Numbered from the stretch's first letter, positions 43,193-55,400 are shown. The stretch is DNA of 64,000 nucleotides from Paramacrobiotus metropolitanus (GCF_019649055.1 NW_026570251.1:62001-126000); one strand, 5' to 3'. Notes: generated from the sequence alone by a model not told the origin. A program made the numbers and translations.

Positions 43193-43287
43193 TGACCTTT
43201 AACCCCAACCGTTGCAACGGCCGGTAAGTTACCCCCTAATTACCTACGCCCGGTGGGTGGCCCGCTATAAGCGGAGGGGTATCTACT
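43193..43287 (-). repeat. Polinton right terminal inverted repeat
   Basis: Exact inverse of 20882-20976 over 95 bases, followed by the AGCTG target duplication at 43288-43292. Confidence 0.93.
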
Positions 43288-43292
43288 AGCTG

Positions 43293-43695
43293 CCCTTAAG
43301 GGGAACATGTGCCTGCTAAACTCTAAAGGGGGACAGTCGCGTTGGCAAGCCTTTTTACGCTATTTTCGCGCACAAAAATCGAAAATCTTGTGGTGTTAAT
43401 GTTGTAACCAGCGAATGTCTATTGAACTCTGGTCCATTAAGCGCTTTTTTTGTGTTTTTTCGCTTTCGAAACCAGATTCCGGCGCTTTGTGCATTTTCCA
43501 AAGGCCTACATATTAGAGTAGTAAATAACCAGATCCGGTCCAGCTAATTTGTTCAATGTTAACATTAGAGAGATGTTCAATATACGCAAGGTCACCCCTG
43601 TGTTATAGTCCACGAGACGCGCCGGTTCCGTAATGAGCATTCAATGTAGAAAAGTGTTCAATTTACGCGAACGTTTAAAGTCACAGGTTTTACTG
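43293..43695 (+). repeat. right part of the MITE split by the Polinton
   Basis: Ends with CAGGTTTTACTG and TA, the inverse of the end at 20748-20761. No coding potential. Confidence 0.5.
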
Positions 43696-43738
43696 TATCA
43701 CCTTGACATACACACTTTTCTGCATTTTGGAGCAATTA

Positions 43739-44403
43739 GGGGCAGTCGATTGCCTCAACCGTGTATGGCTGCAGCGGGCGGTTGTCAGGCGACAGCAAAA
43801 CGCCATTCTGTGCTATAAAATTGGTCGCCTCGTCGTTACTTTCTCCATTGACTCCTGTATTAAACTCAGACACTTGCACCTCGTTCATTTCTCAAAAGAA
43901 TTACCTAACCGATATCTTAAAAGATAGGGAAAAAATAAAGAAGATTTTTGAAACCAAAAAAGGTGCTATTGAAAGCAAATCAGACAATATAGAGCCATTA
44001 GGGATTTCTCGTAGACAAAGCATTGAATGCATGGTCAGGGTTGTACGCAGAGATCCTGTACTATGTCTACGAGAACCTGAAATGGGAACATCTTGGCTTA
44101 ATCGCCATCAATGGCACCTTGTTTGGTATCGAAAAATGTCTTAATTTTTTCTCAATCTTTAATCAATCAATCTTCATCTTCAATCTCTTCTTCAGTCTCT
44201 TCTCTCTCTTAATCTTCAATCTCTTTTTTCTCTTTAAGATATCGGTTGCATGGTTTCATTTAGAAATCCGCAAGACACAAGTCGATGAGCTTAACGTATA
44301 AGTCTATGGGATGAAACACTGTGAGGCGACCAATTTCATAGCATTGCACGCTGTTTGCCAGCCGCCCAGGGAGGCGTACACGGTTGAGGCAATCGACTGC
44401 CCT
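43739..44403. mobile_element. foldback MITE, TA target
   Basis: Inverted ends (G/A)GGGCAGTCGATTGCCTCAACCGTGTA are flanked by TA (43737-43738 and 44404-44405). Inner blocks also recur inverted, including TAACCGATATCTTAAA with its partner near 44236. Non-coding, 665 bp. It shares a CGTAGACAAAGCAT block with the element at 46235. Confidence 0.75.
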
Positions 44404-44405
44404 TA

Positions 44406-45196
44406 ATTGCATCATGCGTCACACGTCGCTTACAACTCCATTGTGTACATTAAATACTGATCAAAAGATTAAATGAAATATGACACAACGGAACTGAGTA
44501 CACCGATTTTGACGGCTGAACTCGCTGGTAATGCGCTGTCGCATCCAATAATCCATTAATTCATCCGTTAAAAACAGCAGTATTTTGCGATTGCTTTATT
44601 CGGGTAGTTGTTTCCATAACGGCTCGGTTTACGTACTCATTACTCAGAAAAGCATAAATCACGTTACAGACAGAACAGGCAAGACTACTCTTATGCAGAT
44701 GTAACGAACTAGCATGCGGTTTTGCATTTCCATAGAATTAAAAGATCCAAGTTGTACGCTGCGATCTACAGTAAAAATATTTCTTCGTAGTTTGGGTTTC
44801 TTAGGTTTCTTCCACTATGCGAATTTTGCGCACTCGAAAGTTTTCAGGTTTTTTACTGAATCAGAATTTCTTATAAGTTATGATGCAAAAGAGTTTTCTG
44901 TTTGGCGCACATAATAATGTTCTGTCCGTTGCTTTTACTGCATATCGCCTCCTTATCAAAAAGGCCACGACGGTTAGGCCACATCTTTAGAGAAAACTGG
45001 CGCAGTCTTTTTTATTCGCACTTCATATTGCGGTAACGCTTGACGTTTCGTAATTGCATCCATTACAAGGACTGTGTGTTGAAGGACAGCAACCGTCAAA
45101 AAATCTTGGATACCGTTTCGCCAATAGCGCATTACAGCATTTTAATTGCACAATGTTGAGTAACGACGGCTGTAATCAATCGTTTTCTACCAAAAC
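44406..45196. other. intergenic, no gene recognised
   Basis: No supported gene, RNA or repeat between the foldback MITE and the GPCR exon. Confidence 0.35.
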
Positions 45197-45509
45197 TTGA
45201 CCAATTCAAAACGAAATTATTCATCCTTTTTCGAACCAATCAGAAATGCATCTCAAATCAACGGTAATAATTTCAAGCATCAGTTAGCGGTGTGGTTCGG
45301 AGTGGCTATGTCGTTTTGTGGAGCTGGGGGCGTGTTCTGCATCATGCTGATGGGTGCCGTTTGGGAACACTGGCAAATGTCTAAGCGAAAATTTGGATCT
45401 GATCGCAGCGGCACGCAGCTGCTCATCGTCCACTCTATAGCTCTGGAAATGATTACGTGCTGCATCACACATCCGGTCACTTTTACGCAGGCTTTTTATG
45501 GAGAATTTC
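45197..45509 (+). CDS. GPCR exon (transmembrane helices 1-2)
   Basis: About 104 codons ending at a good donor (CCT then GTAAGA at 45510). The first hydrophobic helix (WFGVAMSFCGAGGVFCIMLMGAVW), a basic loop (MSKRKFGSDRSG) and the second helix (LIVHSIALEMITCCITHPV) match helix 1, loop 1 and helix 2 of rhodopsin-like receptors, with an Asn-containing region before helix 1. No further exons were recognised downstream within several kb, so this may be an isolated exon of a long gene or a remnant. Confidence 0.45.
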
Positions 45510-45541
45510 CTGTAAGACATTCATTGGACGTTGTGTATCAC

Positions 45542-46232
45542 TAAGTTTTCAAGCGTAAATGGTGAATTCAGCAAGCGTCTTGACTCTAAAGCATATTTAA
45601 GACAAAGAAGGGTTAAGTTAATAATCAAAAATTAACATAGAAAGGTTTATCCAAAAATATATCCAGCTGTTTTTGTTTCAACAAGAATTACTAATTTGAT
45701 GCTAATTATTTTGTGGCTAAATGATAACTCGGTTAAAATGGCCCAGCACATGGTAATGAAGGTATCAATTACATATGCATATATAGTAATAATAGTACTA
45801 TATACGCAGAAAGTTTCGCTCTTGAGTACTTTTTAGATTGTTTGATGTCAGTCTGCAGCAGTAAGTTTTGCGGTTGCAGGGATCTGGCAAGTTATAGGGG
45901 AAAATATTAAATTAAATGACGATTATCGTGCGCAGGTACATAAGGCGATACATTATCAAGTACCTAAAACGCTTTTATAATTTTTAAAGATCTTTAAAAG
46001 CGTATAATTTTAAGAAAACTGGTATTAGCATGAAGCTTTAAAAAAATCAAGTGTAACTGTAAGTAATGCCAACATAAACTTTTCGCACAACAATCCGTCG
46101 AAAATTTTAACCATTTTAAATCCTCATGCTGACTAGACTTTGAATGTGCAGAAATTGACTTTCTCACACAATGCACTAATTATTTGGCTGTAAAAGGTCG
46201 TAAAAGTTTCTTTGAATGTACTATACAAATAA
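45542..46232. other. intergenic, no gene recognised
   Basis: AT-rich DNA without supported features before the MITE at 46235. Confidence 0.35.
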
Positions 46233-46234
46233 TA

Positions 46235-46807
46235 CAATGGACACCATAAATGTGGTTACACTTAAACCGCGCGCAACCAGATACTTATCTGTACTCAGAC
46301 AGCCAATTCCGTGCTGGCCATCGGCCTGCTGATGTTCACACTTGCACCTTGCACACTTCCCAACGAAAACTATCAATGATATCTCAAAAGAATGAGAAAA
46401 AAATTCTAAGAATTTTGATACCATACAAATTCGTTTTTGTTTCATCTAAGAGAAAATCGAGGTTCCTGAAGTTTCCCGTAGACAAAGCATATGCGTGAAA
46501 AACCAAACCGTGGATTCAAATTCTATGCTATGTCTACGGGAAACTTTAGGAGCCTCGATTTTCTCTTAGATGTAATAAAAACCAATTTGTTTGGTATCAA
46601 AATTCTTAGAATTTTTTTCTTATTCTTTTGAGATACCGCTTGATGGTTTTCGTTGAGAAATGTGCAAGTTCCAAGTGCCTGAGTTTAGCATACGAGTCTA
46701 CGCGCAATGGACATGACCGACTTATTTTGGTCTGCTGTTGGTCTTGCCGTTAAAATATCGGTCCTCGGACCGATTGTCTAGTGTAACCACATTTATGGTG
46801 TCCACTG
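46235..46807. mobile_element. foldback MITE, Tc1/mariner-like
   Basis: Ends CA(A/G)TGGACACCATAAATGTGG are inverted and flanked by TA (46233-46234 and 46808-46809). The 573-bp interior is a near-complete long inverted repeat: TCTAAGAGAAAATCGAGG near 46445 returns inverted near 46555. Non-coding. It shares short internal blocks with the MITE at 43739. Confidence 0.85.
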
Positions 46808-46809
46808 TA

Positions 46810-48424
46810 TTCTAGTTTCGACTTTCGATTGACAAACAACGCAAGATAGTGTTTAGGAGCGGGCGAAAGCACTAGTTCCAGTGGATGCATACGAAGCAGG
46901 TACCCTGCACAATAATATCTTACATCCATCCCTGAGACAATGAATAATTAATTAAACCTTAAGCAGATATTTTTTGCTTTAATTTTACCCCCAAAGCGCA
47001 GTAACAATATCAAGGCCTACTTGCGATTAAAAAAACAACATTTTTTGCCTGTACCAATACAATTACCTTGCTGAATTGCTATGATTTGTTCGGCTTTGAA
47101 AATTTACAGACTACGAGTCTAGCCAGTTCGTAACAAAATAAAAAAAATAATTAACGCCTCAACCAGTTGTACTTTCCTGTCGTCGGTTTCAATTTGATAT
47201 TTTTAGGTCTCAGTTTGATATTACCATTTGAACTAAACAGTCGCATACACTCCCATATGTACACTCCGGCAAAATCGCCGCCTCCCATATGTACTCTCCG
47301 GCAAAATCGTCCGACCCCGAATTTACAGTGTGGGTCATTTACAAGATCGATTGATGGGAAAAGAAAAAACTGGGTTGGCAAAACTTACGCCGGACATTTT
47401 TCGGACCGCAGGACGGTTCTGCCGGCTTACAGGCAGAACTAAACTTACACAGGATTAAGCAAAACTGTACACTGAGGCCGACTTTGTGGCTTGAGCCCTT
47501 TAACATGGGGCCTGCGGATTATATTTAAACTTGGAAATATGTTAGATTTTTCCAGAGCGTTAATATTTGCTTTTTCATTAGTAGCTCAAACGCTGCACAT
47601 CAGCAGACGAAACAACCATAAAGCGTTAGTATTTGGCCACGCTGTAACGAGCCAGAGTAAAAGTAATCATATCGCTCGCTACATAGTGATGAGCGAGAAC
47701 AGAATGATTGTTATGTAATGCCGGCATCCAAAAATGAGGGCATCGAGAGCATTTTGTCTTGGTGCAAAACCAAAAAATAGCTAGCGAGCGAATCTTGGGC
47801 TTTATGACTCGAAGGCGAGAATACGGTATCTGCTAAGCAGCATACCTTCTCCGCTTTTCCAGAAAACGTACAGTGGATGCCATGAAGGTATTACATTCGG
47901 TCCGCGACCGACAATTTAACAGCAAAGACCAGAAGAACAACATATCGGAAGCACGCAACTGCACGCAAACCCATGCAGAAATCAAACGTTCGCACCGTGC
48001 CCCTTTCGGACCTGAAGCGAACAACCGTATCTCAAGAGAACGAGAGAAATCAACTTGACTTTCGATACCAAACAGGTTGTCTTTTACAGAACGGTGAGTC
48101 AGCTAGACAGCAGACGCTACAGTATAAGCGCTTTGTTTGCATAACAAGGTACATTTCTACAACAATCAGAAATACTGGAAGATCAAGTCGGTGGAATCGC
48201 TTGCGGCCATCTTTAGTCGTTTCGCCAAGGAAGTAAACACGCGCTATCAGTGCTTTTAGGCCACGTTTACGGTACTAGCAGTTTCTCTGTTGATATTCTC
48301 AGACTGACACGATCTAAGAACGAGGTTGAAAGTCGGCTCTTCGAAATTGTAATAATTATCGCTCAACGTACAGTGTACCGTCTGTTCGACCAGTTCTGTC
48401 CATCTAAATTCTCAGTAACTTACT
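46810..48424. other. intergenic, no gene supported
   Basis: Short frames at 47873-48236 could be 5' exons of the acidic reading frame that follows, but splice evidence is weak. Nothing else recognised. Confidence 0.35.
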
Positions 48425-48775
48425 ATGTCATTATACGTGAGCGTAAAACGAACAGTATGTACAACGAATTCAGTGAGCGTTGGTGCCGATGGAGTACCGC
48501 AGCACCAGCAAGTTATTGAGCAAGAGAATACCGTGTCGTTCGGCATCAGCGAAAACTTTGAGGAAGAGGCAACCGGTGAAAGTTGTGGTGAAGGAGAAAG
48601 CAGCGAAAGCTCTGATTCAGATGAAAGCAGCGATAGCTCTGAAGAAGAAACAACCGACGAAAGCTCTGAGGAATCGGAAAGCAGCGCGAGCTCGGATGAG
48701 GAAGAAGCAACGGAAAACTTTCGTGGAGAATATTCCAGCGAAAGCTCTGAGGACGACGAAGATAGCGACTACTGA
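48425..48775 (+). CDS. acidic Ser/Glu/Asp-rich protein or exon
   Basis: A 116-codon frame whose last 75 residues are almost only Ser, Glu, Asp, Thr and Gly, in irregular SSESS/DESSDSSEEE units, ending in DEDSDY. Such tails are typical of casein-kinase-2 targets and acidic nuclear or secreted proteins. A second frame over the same DNA reads Lys/Ala-rich, so the repeat itself rather than selection could explain the openness. No start context or splice site decides. Function unknown. Confidence 0.35.
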   Translation: MSLYVSVKRTVCTTNSVSVGADGVPQHQQVIEQENTVSFGISENFEEEATGESCGEGESSESSDSDESSDSSEEETTDESSEESESSASSDEEEATENFRGEYSSESSEDDEDSDY

Positions 48776-48779
48776 CTAA

Positions 48780-51018
48780 GAAGATAATTGTGTATGTGGA
48801 AATTGATAATCCCCCCTGTGACGGGGCAATAACCGTTAACTGAAAATTCTGGAAGCAAACACTCGGTGCTTCTTTCTTAATGCATTATTTTATAAAGCTA
48901 AAATATCATGTGGTTCTCAGTTAAGCTTTATGGACATTTAAATTCCCGAAGGAATGGTTACTGGTATAACACTACATCCTAATTTGAAATGGATTTTCAT
49001 TTAGCAGTGTTTTCAAAAAGATGACAAAAAATGTTCAAAATATGGTGATGGGTACTAATGATATTCTCGTCTATAAATCCGCTGCATGTTTTGATAAAGA
49101 TAAGCAAGCAAGATGTAAGATGATAAGGAACAAGTTATATGTATTTTTCCCCAGTCATTTATGTAACGAGTTCGATTTGACCAATAAAGTTAGTTCGTAG
49201 AAAGAAAAGAAAAACAAAGAAACCCAAGAAGAATAAAAAAGCGCCCAAAAATATTCAAAATTCGTTCACCTTGCAAAGCGGATAGGTTTATGCCAATGAT
49301 TCATCAGCCGGTATTGCGGCGCAACGATATACAGTACATACATGCCATTTATTTCGAGAGTGTTTTCTGGTTACGTAGCCGAAAATAGTTTCTTTTTTTA
49401 CGGTTGTATGCAGTATGATCTAGGAAAAATCCAAATTAGACAGGGGTGGCTTATGCTTTCACTGCTTTATCCTCGGCGCTAAAACGATTGCGGTGTTAGA
49501 CGCGTTATCGTGTCTTCAACCAGTTAAACCACATTTGTTAAAGGACGGTAACCGCCACTGTCAAAATGTAAGATCTCAAACGATAGCGCGCTTAGCAAAC
49601 AATTGCACATAACAAATAACACAATTAAAGTTCAATCAGGTCGCTCAGCTGACTATCTTTTCTCCTTCCAAAAAAGTGTACGTCGTACAGAATAACCAAT
49701 GCTGCAGTTTCTGTATATAAAGGCAATGCTCGTTCACAAATTTTTATACTGTTATTGTATCAGCAAACGGCTGCCTGTTACCTCCTTATGAAATACGGTG
49801 ATAATTTCGTTTCCATGCACATTAAATTTTTATAAAACGTGTGCTATGATCGCGGTGGAGTTTGCTTTGGCAACAATTTATACTGAAGCTGGCGCAACTG
49901 CGTTATGGCGAAATTTTTAAGTACTGCTGTGTTTTTTGCAACAAATATACTGTCTTGTTCTTGTCCTACACATCAGTGGTGCTCCGCTGTGAACAACACA
50001 GGGGGACCACTTATGTGTTGGCTAAGCACTGGCTGTAAATGTTTCACAACAACCGAATAAGTAAGCCCGCTGTATCTGCTTATCGTCCGTAGAGTACGGA
50101 AGCATGTACCGTCAGATAAATTATGCAGTTAATTTGTATAAATATCAGTCTGTGCTCACTATTCTGTAACCACTAGCGCTGAGTCGCTGTTGAGGATTAT
50201 GGTTAAACCTTTAACAACCACTTGAAGTATCAAAACCATGTGAGCATTCAGATTCATTCTTGTGAAAGTTGAAATTCTGTACATGTACAGAGCTATTCAC
50301 GGTGTTTTCCAGCAAGGTGAGATTCAAAAGATTTCGTTGGTGTATTTCCGCAAATACATCATAATTATAATGACAGTGTTAACGGACAATGTTATATCTT
50401 GTCAAGGAAATAGAATACAGTATTTATTGATAACCGCGACAAACATCGGAACCTGGTGATAAGAGTCAATATGTCTTATCGGGTCGTCAGACACTAAGGA
50501 ATCGCCAGTGCTTTTGAGCGCAATGATATGTGCCAGCAGTATATTGAGGACTTAACTGCAGTGCAATGAGTTGAAAAGATTTAAAAATCGTCGTTAAATT
50601 TTGCTAAAAAAAATCTGGCAGAAGCCCGCAGTTAGCCGGCAGAAAGTTTGACAGGCTGACGGTTCACGGGTCGATCCTCTTGTCGGCACAAAGGTTTGTT
50701 ATCACAGTTGAAGTGAACGATAAACCGTATGCATTAACGCTGCGATAAAACAGAAAATGACGAAAGCCGGTTTAGAGAACACTGTCGCGATTAAGTTATC
50801 GGTTTTCCCCAAATGGCAACTGAACAGCACTCGTGCAAAAAGAGATACGGTTCGCAGACACAGCTCGATCATTTCTCCAGTATATTCCGCAACATTATAT
50901 ATACTTCATTGAGTGCGAGAGCGTGCAATATTTTACGCTGCAACTTTTGCTGAAGCATTAAATGTCAAATTTCAAATACGCTGTTCATTGTGCAACGGTA
51001 AAACTAAGGCATCAAAGG
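48780..51018. other. gene-poor intergenic DNA
   Basis: No supported gene. A weak tRNA-like block near 50635-50690 was considered and not accepted. Confidence 0.4.
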
Positions 51019-51440
51019 ATGCATTTGTACGAAGATGCGGATCGCATGGTGTACGAAATATGCGCTGTGGACATGGAAGTAGATGCTTACTGCAGCACGG
51101 CCATATTATCGACTTGGAAGAAACCGAAGCAGATTCGCCGCGTCCAGTCGTCCACTTCGGATGCCTAACGCAGACGGCGGTTACTGTTGAGCACGGAAAG
51201 CTTCTCAGATTCGTGGAAGGCTTTCCAGAAGAGTGGTAAGAACATCGCTTCTCTGAGACGCATCGGCCAAACGCGCAAGCGCTGCTGCGCGCCCATCTCT
51301 TTCAACCGTGGAAATGGCATTCGACAAAGGTCCTCATCGCCCATTTAGAGGGCCTGGAAACCTACGCGCTGGTTTTTCTGGAAGGGAACTCCATCCGCGA
51401 AGTGCTTCCACACGTTCACATTCGGAAACCGCCATCGGTA
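51019..51440 (+). pseudogene. F-box family copy 2, N-terminal relic
   Basis: It starts MHLYED, as copies 1 and 3 do, and follows the shared N-terminal domain. It changes frame near 51085 (before LQHGHIIDLEETEAD), meets a stop at 51237-51239, then continues in recognisable form (PWKWHSTKVLIAHLEGLE, REVLPHVHIRKPP) to about 51440. No F-box or last exon follows within 5 kb. It ends 230 bp before a pogo terminal-repeat remnant, the same transposon family that interrupts copy 1. A non-functional duplicate. Confidence 0.65.
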
Positions 51441-51670
51441 GAGTGCCGCTCACTCACGCACTGCGACGAATCCATATAAACGCTTGTCCCATAATCTAAC
51501 GTAAAAAATACGTACAGATAGCACAAAGTTCGCGCTGTGAACAAATGTCACTACAGTGACCACACTATCTCTACAACAAATCTACTCCTCTAAGTATTTT
51601 ATTCAATATCTGAAGTATCACGTAATATGGACGCCCTAAAACATATCATGAAACATAGGTTTATAGAGGT

Positions 51671-51727
51671 ACGAGGACATTTGGGTGCTGTGAACATACC
51701 CTTCACGATTAGGGTGCGATGAACTCG
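51671..51727 (+). repeat. solo pogo terminal repeat remnant
   Basis: TA plus about 54 bases matching the left end of the 11668 element (ACGAGGACATTTGGGTGCTG and onward) with few differences. No transposase and no matching inverted end follow, so this is a truncated copy or a remnant of a short derivative. Confidence 0.8.
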
Positions 51728-52374
51728 GCATGTTCCAGCTCGCCATAGGAAAGACCTTAAAACAAAATTCTTGAAAAAGTTATCTACCTCCAAAAGTCCG
51801 CTTGAACAACGACCGGTTGAGAAAGATCGGTGAAGGCGTTGTATTACTGAATACTGCATCTATCTACCACTGGAAGTCAAATTTTGGCCACACCCACTCA
51901 ACCAAGGCCGATGAGAATATATGTATTTTAAGTATACCTAAGAGTTAGTCAGTCTCCTGCAATAAACAAAATTTTAGGAGGCAGAAGCCGGTGACAAGCC
52001 GATAGGGAGTTTTACTTGAATTGTTAGTTTTGTTACAGTAACTGGCCAGCAAGTTGTCCAAAGAATTAGTTTTTTATGACAAATAATTGTACAGCGTTTT
52101 TAATTACGGATTAAACCATTTTGTCCAACGCTCCCCTGTGACACAAACTAGTTCGTCTGAAGCGATACTTGCACAACCTCCACTCCGAGCCGTAGGCATT
52201 TCGCCAACTTACTTAACGCCTCGCTCGTTCGCTCGGTTAACAGGAAGATAGGCAGTTAGTTACGACTGATAGTACATAATAATTATACCGGAGTAGTATC
52301 GCCCAGCAGCAATGTGCGCGCAGTATGTGTGCCGCTGAGACGCTAAATTATTGAGTCATCAGCGGCCATACGGC

Positions 52375-52450
52375 GGCAGGGTGTAAAACCTGGCAGTGGC
52401 ACCTGCCAGTGGCATTGCCAATGGCATGGCAAACGATAAAACCTGGCATA
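52375..52450 (-). repeat. short interspersed repeat, copy A
   Basis: Contains CCTGGCAGTGGCA...CCAATGGCATGGCAAACGATAAAACCTGG. The inverse of this block recurs at 55685-55790 with high similarity. Function unknown. Confidence 0.75.
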
Positions 52451-55400
52451 CGCCACAGAAAATATGACATAACTAACAAACGGGTTCGAGTGTTTGGTCA
52501 ACAGCATAGTTTTTGAAAAATCTTGCCAGTACACTGTCAGCTTTACATGTAAAGTGTTAACGGCATTACTAGTACTGGACTTGCACGAAGTCATACCGGC
52601 ATACACAATTTCAAAAGGTCACACTGCATTTTGCCGTTTGCAAAAAGTAACGCAAGAAAATAGAATCACTAGGCGCGTTACAAGTACAATCGCGGCACTT
52701 TCTGATCTGTAAGGCAAATTGATGGAATATGACTTGCGGTTGAGCGTGAATCTGCGTGATACGAGTACGTTAATCGGTCAGTCAAGAACGGTTGACTGAT
52801 AAATGAATGAATTCTTAATTTTTTCCGCACACTCATTTGGTGGTTTAACTTGCGATGGCTACCGTAAGTTAACGCAAGCTTTTAAGCGAATAACTTCTGT
52901 CTACCTGAAAACAAATCTGATAAGATTCTATGAGAGCAGCTTTGAAAATGAACGTTGAGAATAGTTCACTGGCTTATTAATTTGGTTTTACCAGTTATTT
53001 CTTTGGTGGTAAATTCATGCTGTATAACGTTGCACTAAAGGAAAAGGGCAAAATGATCATATCCAGAACGGCAATGGCATGTTATACGATTTAATGATTT
53101 TATGTATTATTAAAATTTTTACAAAAGCCATACTAGGGAACCTGTTGCGGCTAATTTAGAGCAACTGCTCTATGTGATTAGACCGCTCGTTTCCTCTGTT
53201 GTTAGTTCACTTATGTAAACAGAATAATATTATTGTCTGAGTATCTGCATGAAGCATATACTGTGCAGTGCGTCAAAGCTGTGATAAAAAATAACCAAAA
53301 TTGTAACATACACTGTACTTAAATAGTTAGCACCCTGCTAGCATCATACTGGCGGGGTGCTAATTGAGAATAACAAACTAATATCATTGACCATACGTAT
53401 CAATACTGCATCCTTACCAATCGAAACTAATAATAAAATATGACCGGGAGTACGAAAATGACCAAAAATATAAAATTATACATAACCAATGACGCTGACA
53501 ATATTATCATACTGTATTGGTGTAGCAAACTGACGCCAACGATGTGCAAGTACTTAATATAGCGGTGCCTAAATCTGCAAATACCTGTGTACAGATATTT
53601 GCAATTAGAATTCTGTACAAAATTTATAAGTTATCATGAGGATCTGTTAAATTAACCTGTGAACCAGCAAAATTTCATATACGGCTGTGATACCGTTGAT
53701 ACGTACAATAAAAATACAAATCGTAGTGTGTGCAGGCTTATCGAAAACTTTCAAGTAAAAAACTGTTAAATATGTATTAAAAAGCAAAGTTTCAACTAAA
53801 ACAGTGTCAAACTGTCAAATGCCAACAATAATTATTGCAAAACTTATTGAAATATCAATTAAACTACGTACTGCTTACGCAAATTGACATCGTAGTCGAA
53901 TAGCGAGACCGCAAAATACAGACTAATACGATTTCACGTGACGCTTCACTATGGTCCTGGTATTCCTGTCCAACTTAAATGGAGTCCATACATTTCATGA
54001 ACATGAGTGTAACGGCAGGTGCCGGCATTATTAAACACTAAAAACAGCACCAAACTCGGAGTCAGATGTGTTATTAAACCCTTCAACGCACCGGATTTCA
54101 ACGTACGCACACCGCAAAGCAGGTTATACTGAACTACTCGTCTATTCTTGAGGTTCATCTGCTTGTGTCGCATGGCTTACTTCCGCCGTTATGAAAATAA
54201 TCAGCTAACAAAACCAGAAGATAAGGCTAACTGTTCGTGGAGTTGGAGTTACTCTGTGAATGTAAAAGTGCGCGTATACATGGCGCCGGTTTTTTTGCCA
54301 TAACAGCAAAGTTCACGTGCACATTTACCGAGCAGTTGATCCAAGCCGGTACCGACGTACCGTAGTACAAACACTATTCGCAGATTAAGACTAAATATGG
54401 CGCCATTCTTACCTCCTTGCTGGGCCTGTGCCTTCAGTCAGTCAAGACTCGAAACACTCACAAAGCGCGGCTTCACTCGCAAGTTTTTTCTCTGCAGCTT
54501 GACATGATCTCATAGGTTTACAAGCGATTATAGCCCTCGATCTGAATGTATTTCCGGTTCGAATTTAGGTTTGCCGTTCATGATACAATACAGATATGTA
54601 GAAGCCGTGGAGTGTTACGGGATATGTTTAATTAGCACTGCGCAGCCTAGCAGTTGCATAACTGTAAATGTAGTTCACAGTAAACGTACGGTGATGCTGC
54701 TTCTACGCGTAGAAGCAGCATCACCTTAATCATTTAATATTAGTGTTTAAACTGGTAGAGATGCAGTATGGATCTCGCTATAAGATTTGTTATCTAAATG
54801 CGGAAACGAGCACTGAGAACATATTTCACAGAGAACATATTATTTTGATCTGATTGAGCCAAACCGGGTACGTACCAAAAAATTACAGAATACTAAAATC
54901 GCTTCACTAGTGAGCGGTGTGGTTTTAGGCATAATCGTTGCCACTCTCCAGCAGTACAACGTCATACAGTATTAACCGCTTGTTCGTTTCTCAATTTAAT
55001 TAGTCTTCAGTCAATGATACAGTTTAACTTTGGGATTTCTAGCTGTCTCTGTACATACAACCCTTGCAAACTATAATGCGCTACTGTGCTGAAGTACGAC
55101 CACCCCCAAAAATTGGTAAAATTAAAATAAAACCAGTAAACCTGCTTTGAACTTTTATATTAACAAATTTTTTAAAAATAATGACCGTTCTGCTTCGGTT
55201 TGACTGGAGCCTTAATTACTTTATGGCTGATATAACCTGACGATAACGATTTTCACAAGCTAAGCAGCTAAAGGGGTGTGCGTCACTGTGCGGAGGAACT
55301 TAGCTAGTACCGTAGCTACGATGCTAATGTTGACACTTGGCAAGCATGTTCCAGCCGAGCAACCCTCAGATCTGGAAGTGCCGCATTGTATTTTAAATAC

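Larger units (their letters stand above)
20882..43287 (+). mobile_element. Polinton/Maverick (adintovirus-like) element, complete
   Basis: A 22,406-bp self-synthesising DNA transposon or integrated adintovirus-like genome. Its ends are identical 95-bp inverted repeats starting 5'-AG, as in Polintons, and a 5-bp duplication flanks it. The core set is present: packaging ATPase, adenain-type protease, double-jelly-roll capsid protein, integrase and protein-primed family B DNA polymerase. The left half is mostly transcribed rightward and the middle leftward, with the two core blocks meeting at 27757-27762. Extra genes lie near both ends, three of them spliced. At least three core-gene frames are broken at homopolymer runs. 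No envelope-type protein was recognised. Confidence 0.93.

Noticed and set aside
46250-46498. Open frames on both strands
   Set aside because: They lie inside the foldback MITE and its inverted arms.
48480-48779. Lys/Ala-rich alternative frame over the acidic repeat
   Set aside because: A shadow of the Ser/Glu/Asp repeat in another frame; composition is explained by the repeat.
50635-50690. tRNA-like block with GGGTCGATCC
   Set aside because: The B-box is off consensus, the A-box is not at tRNA spacing, and no terminator follows.
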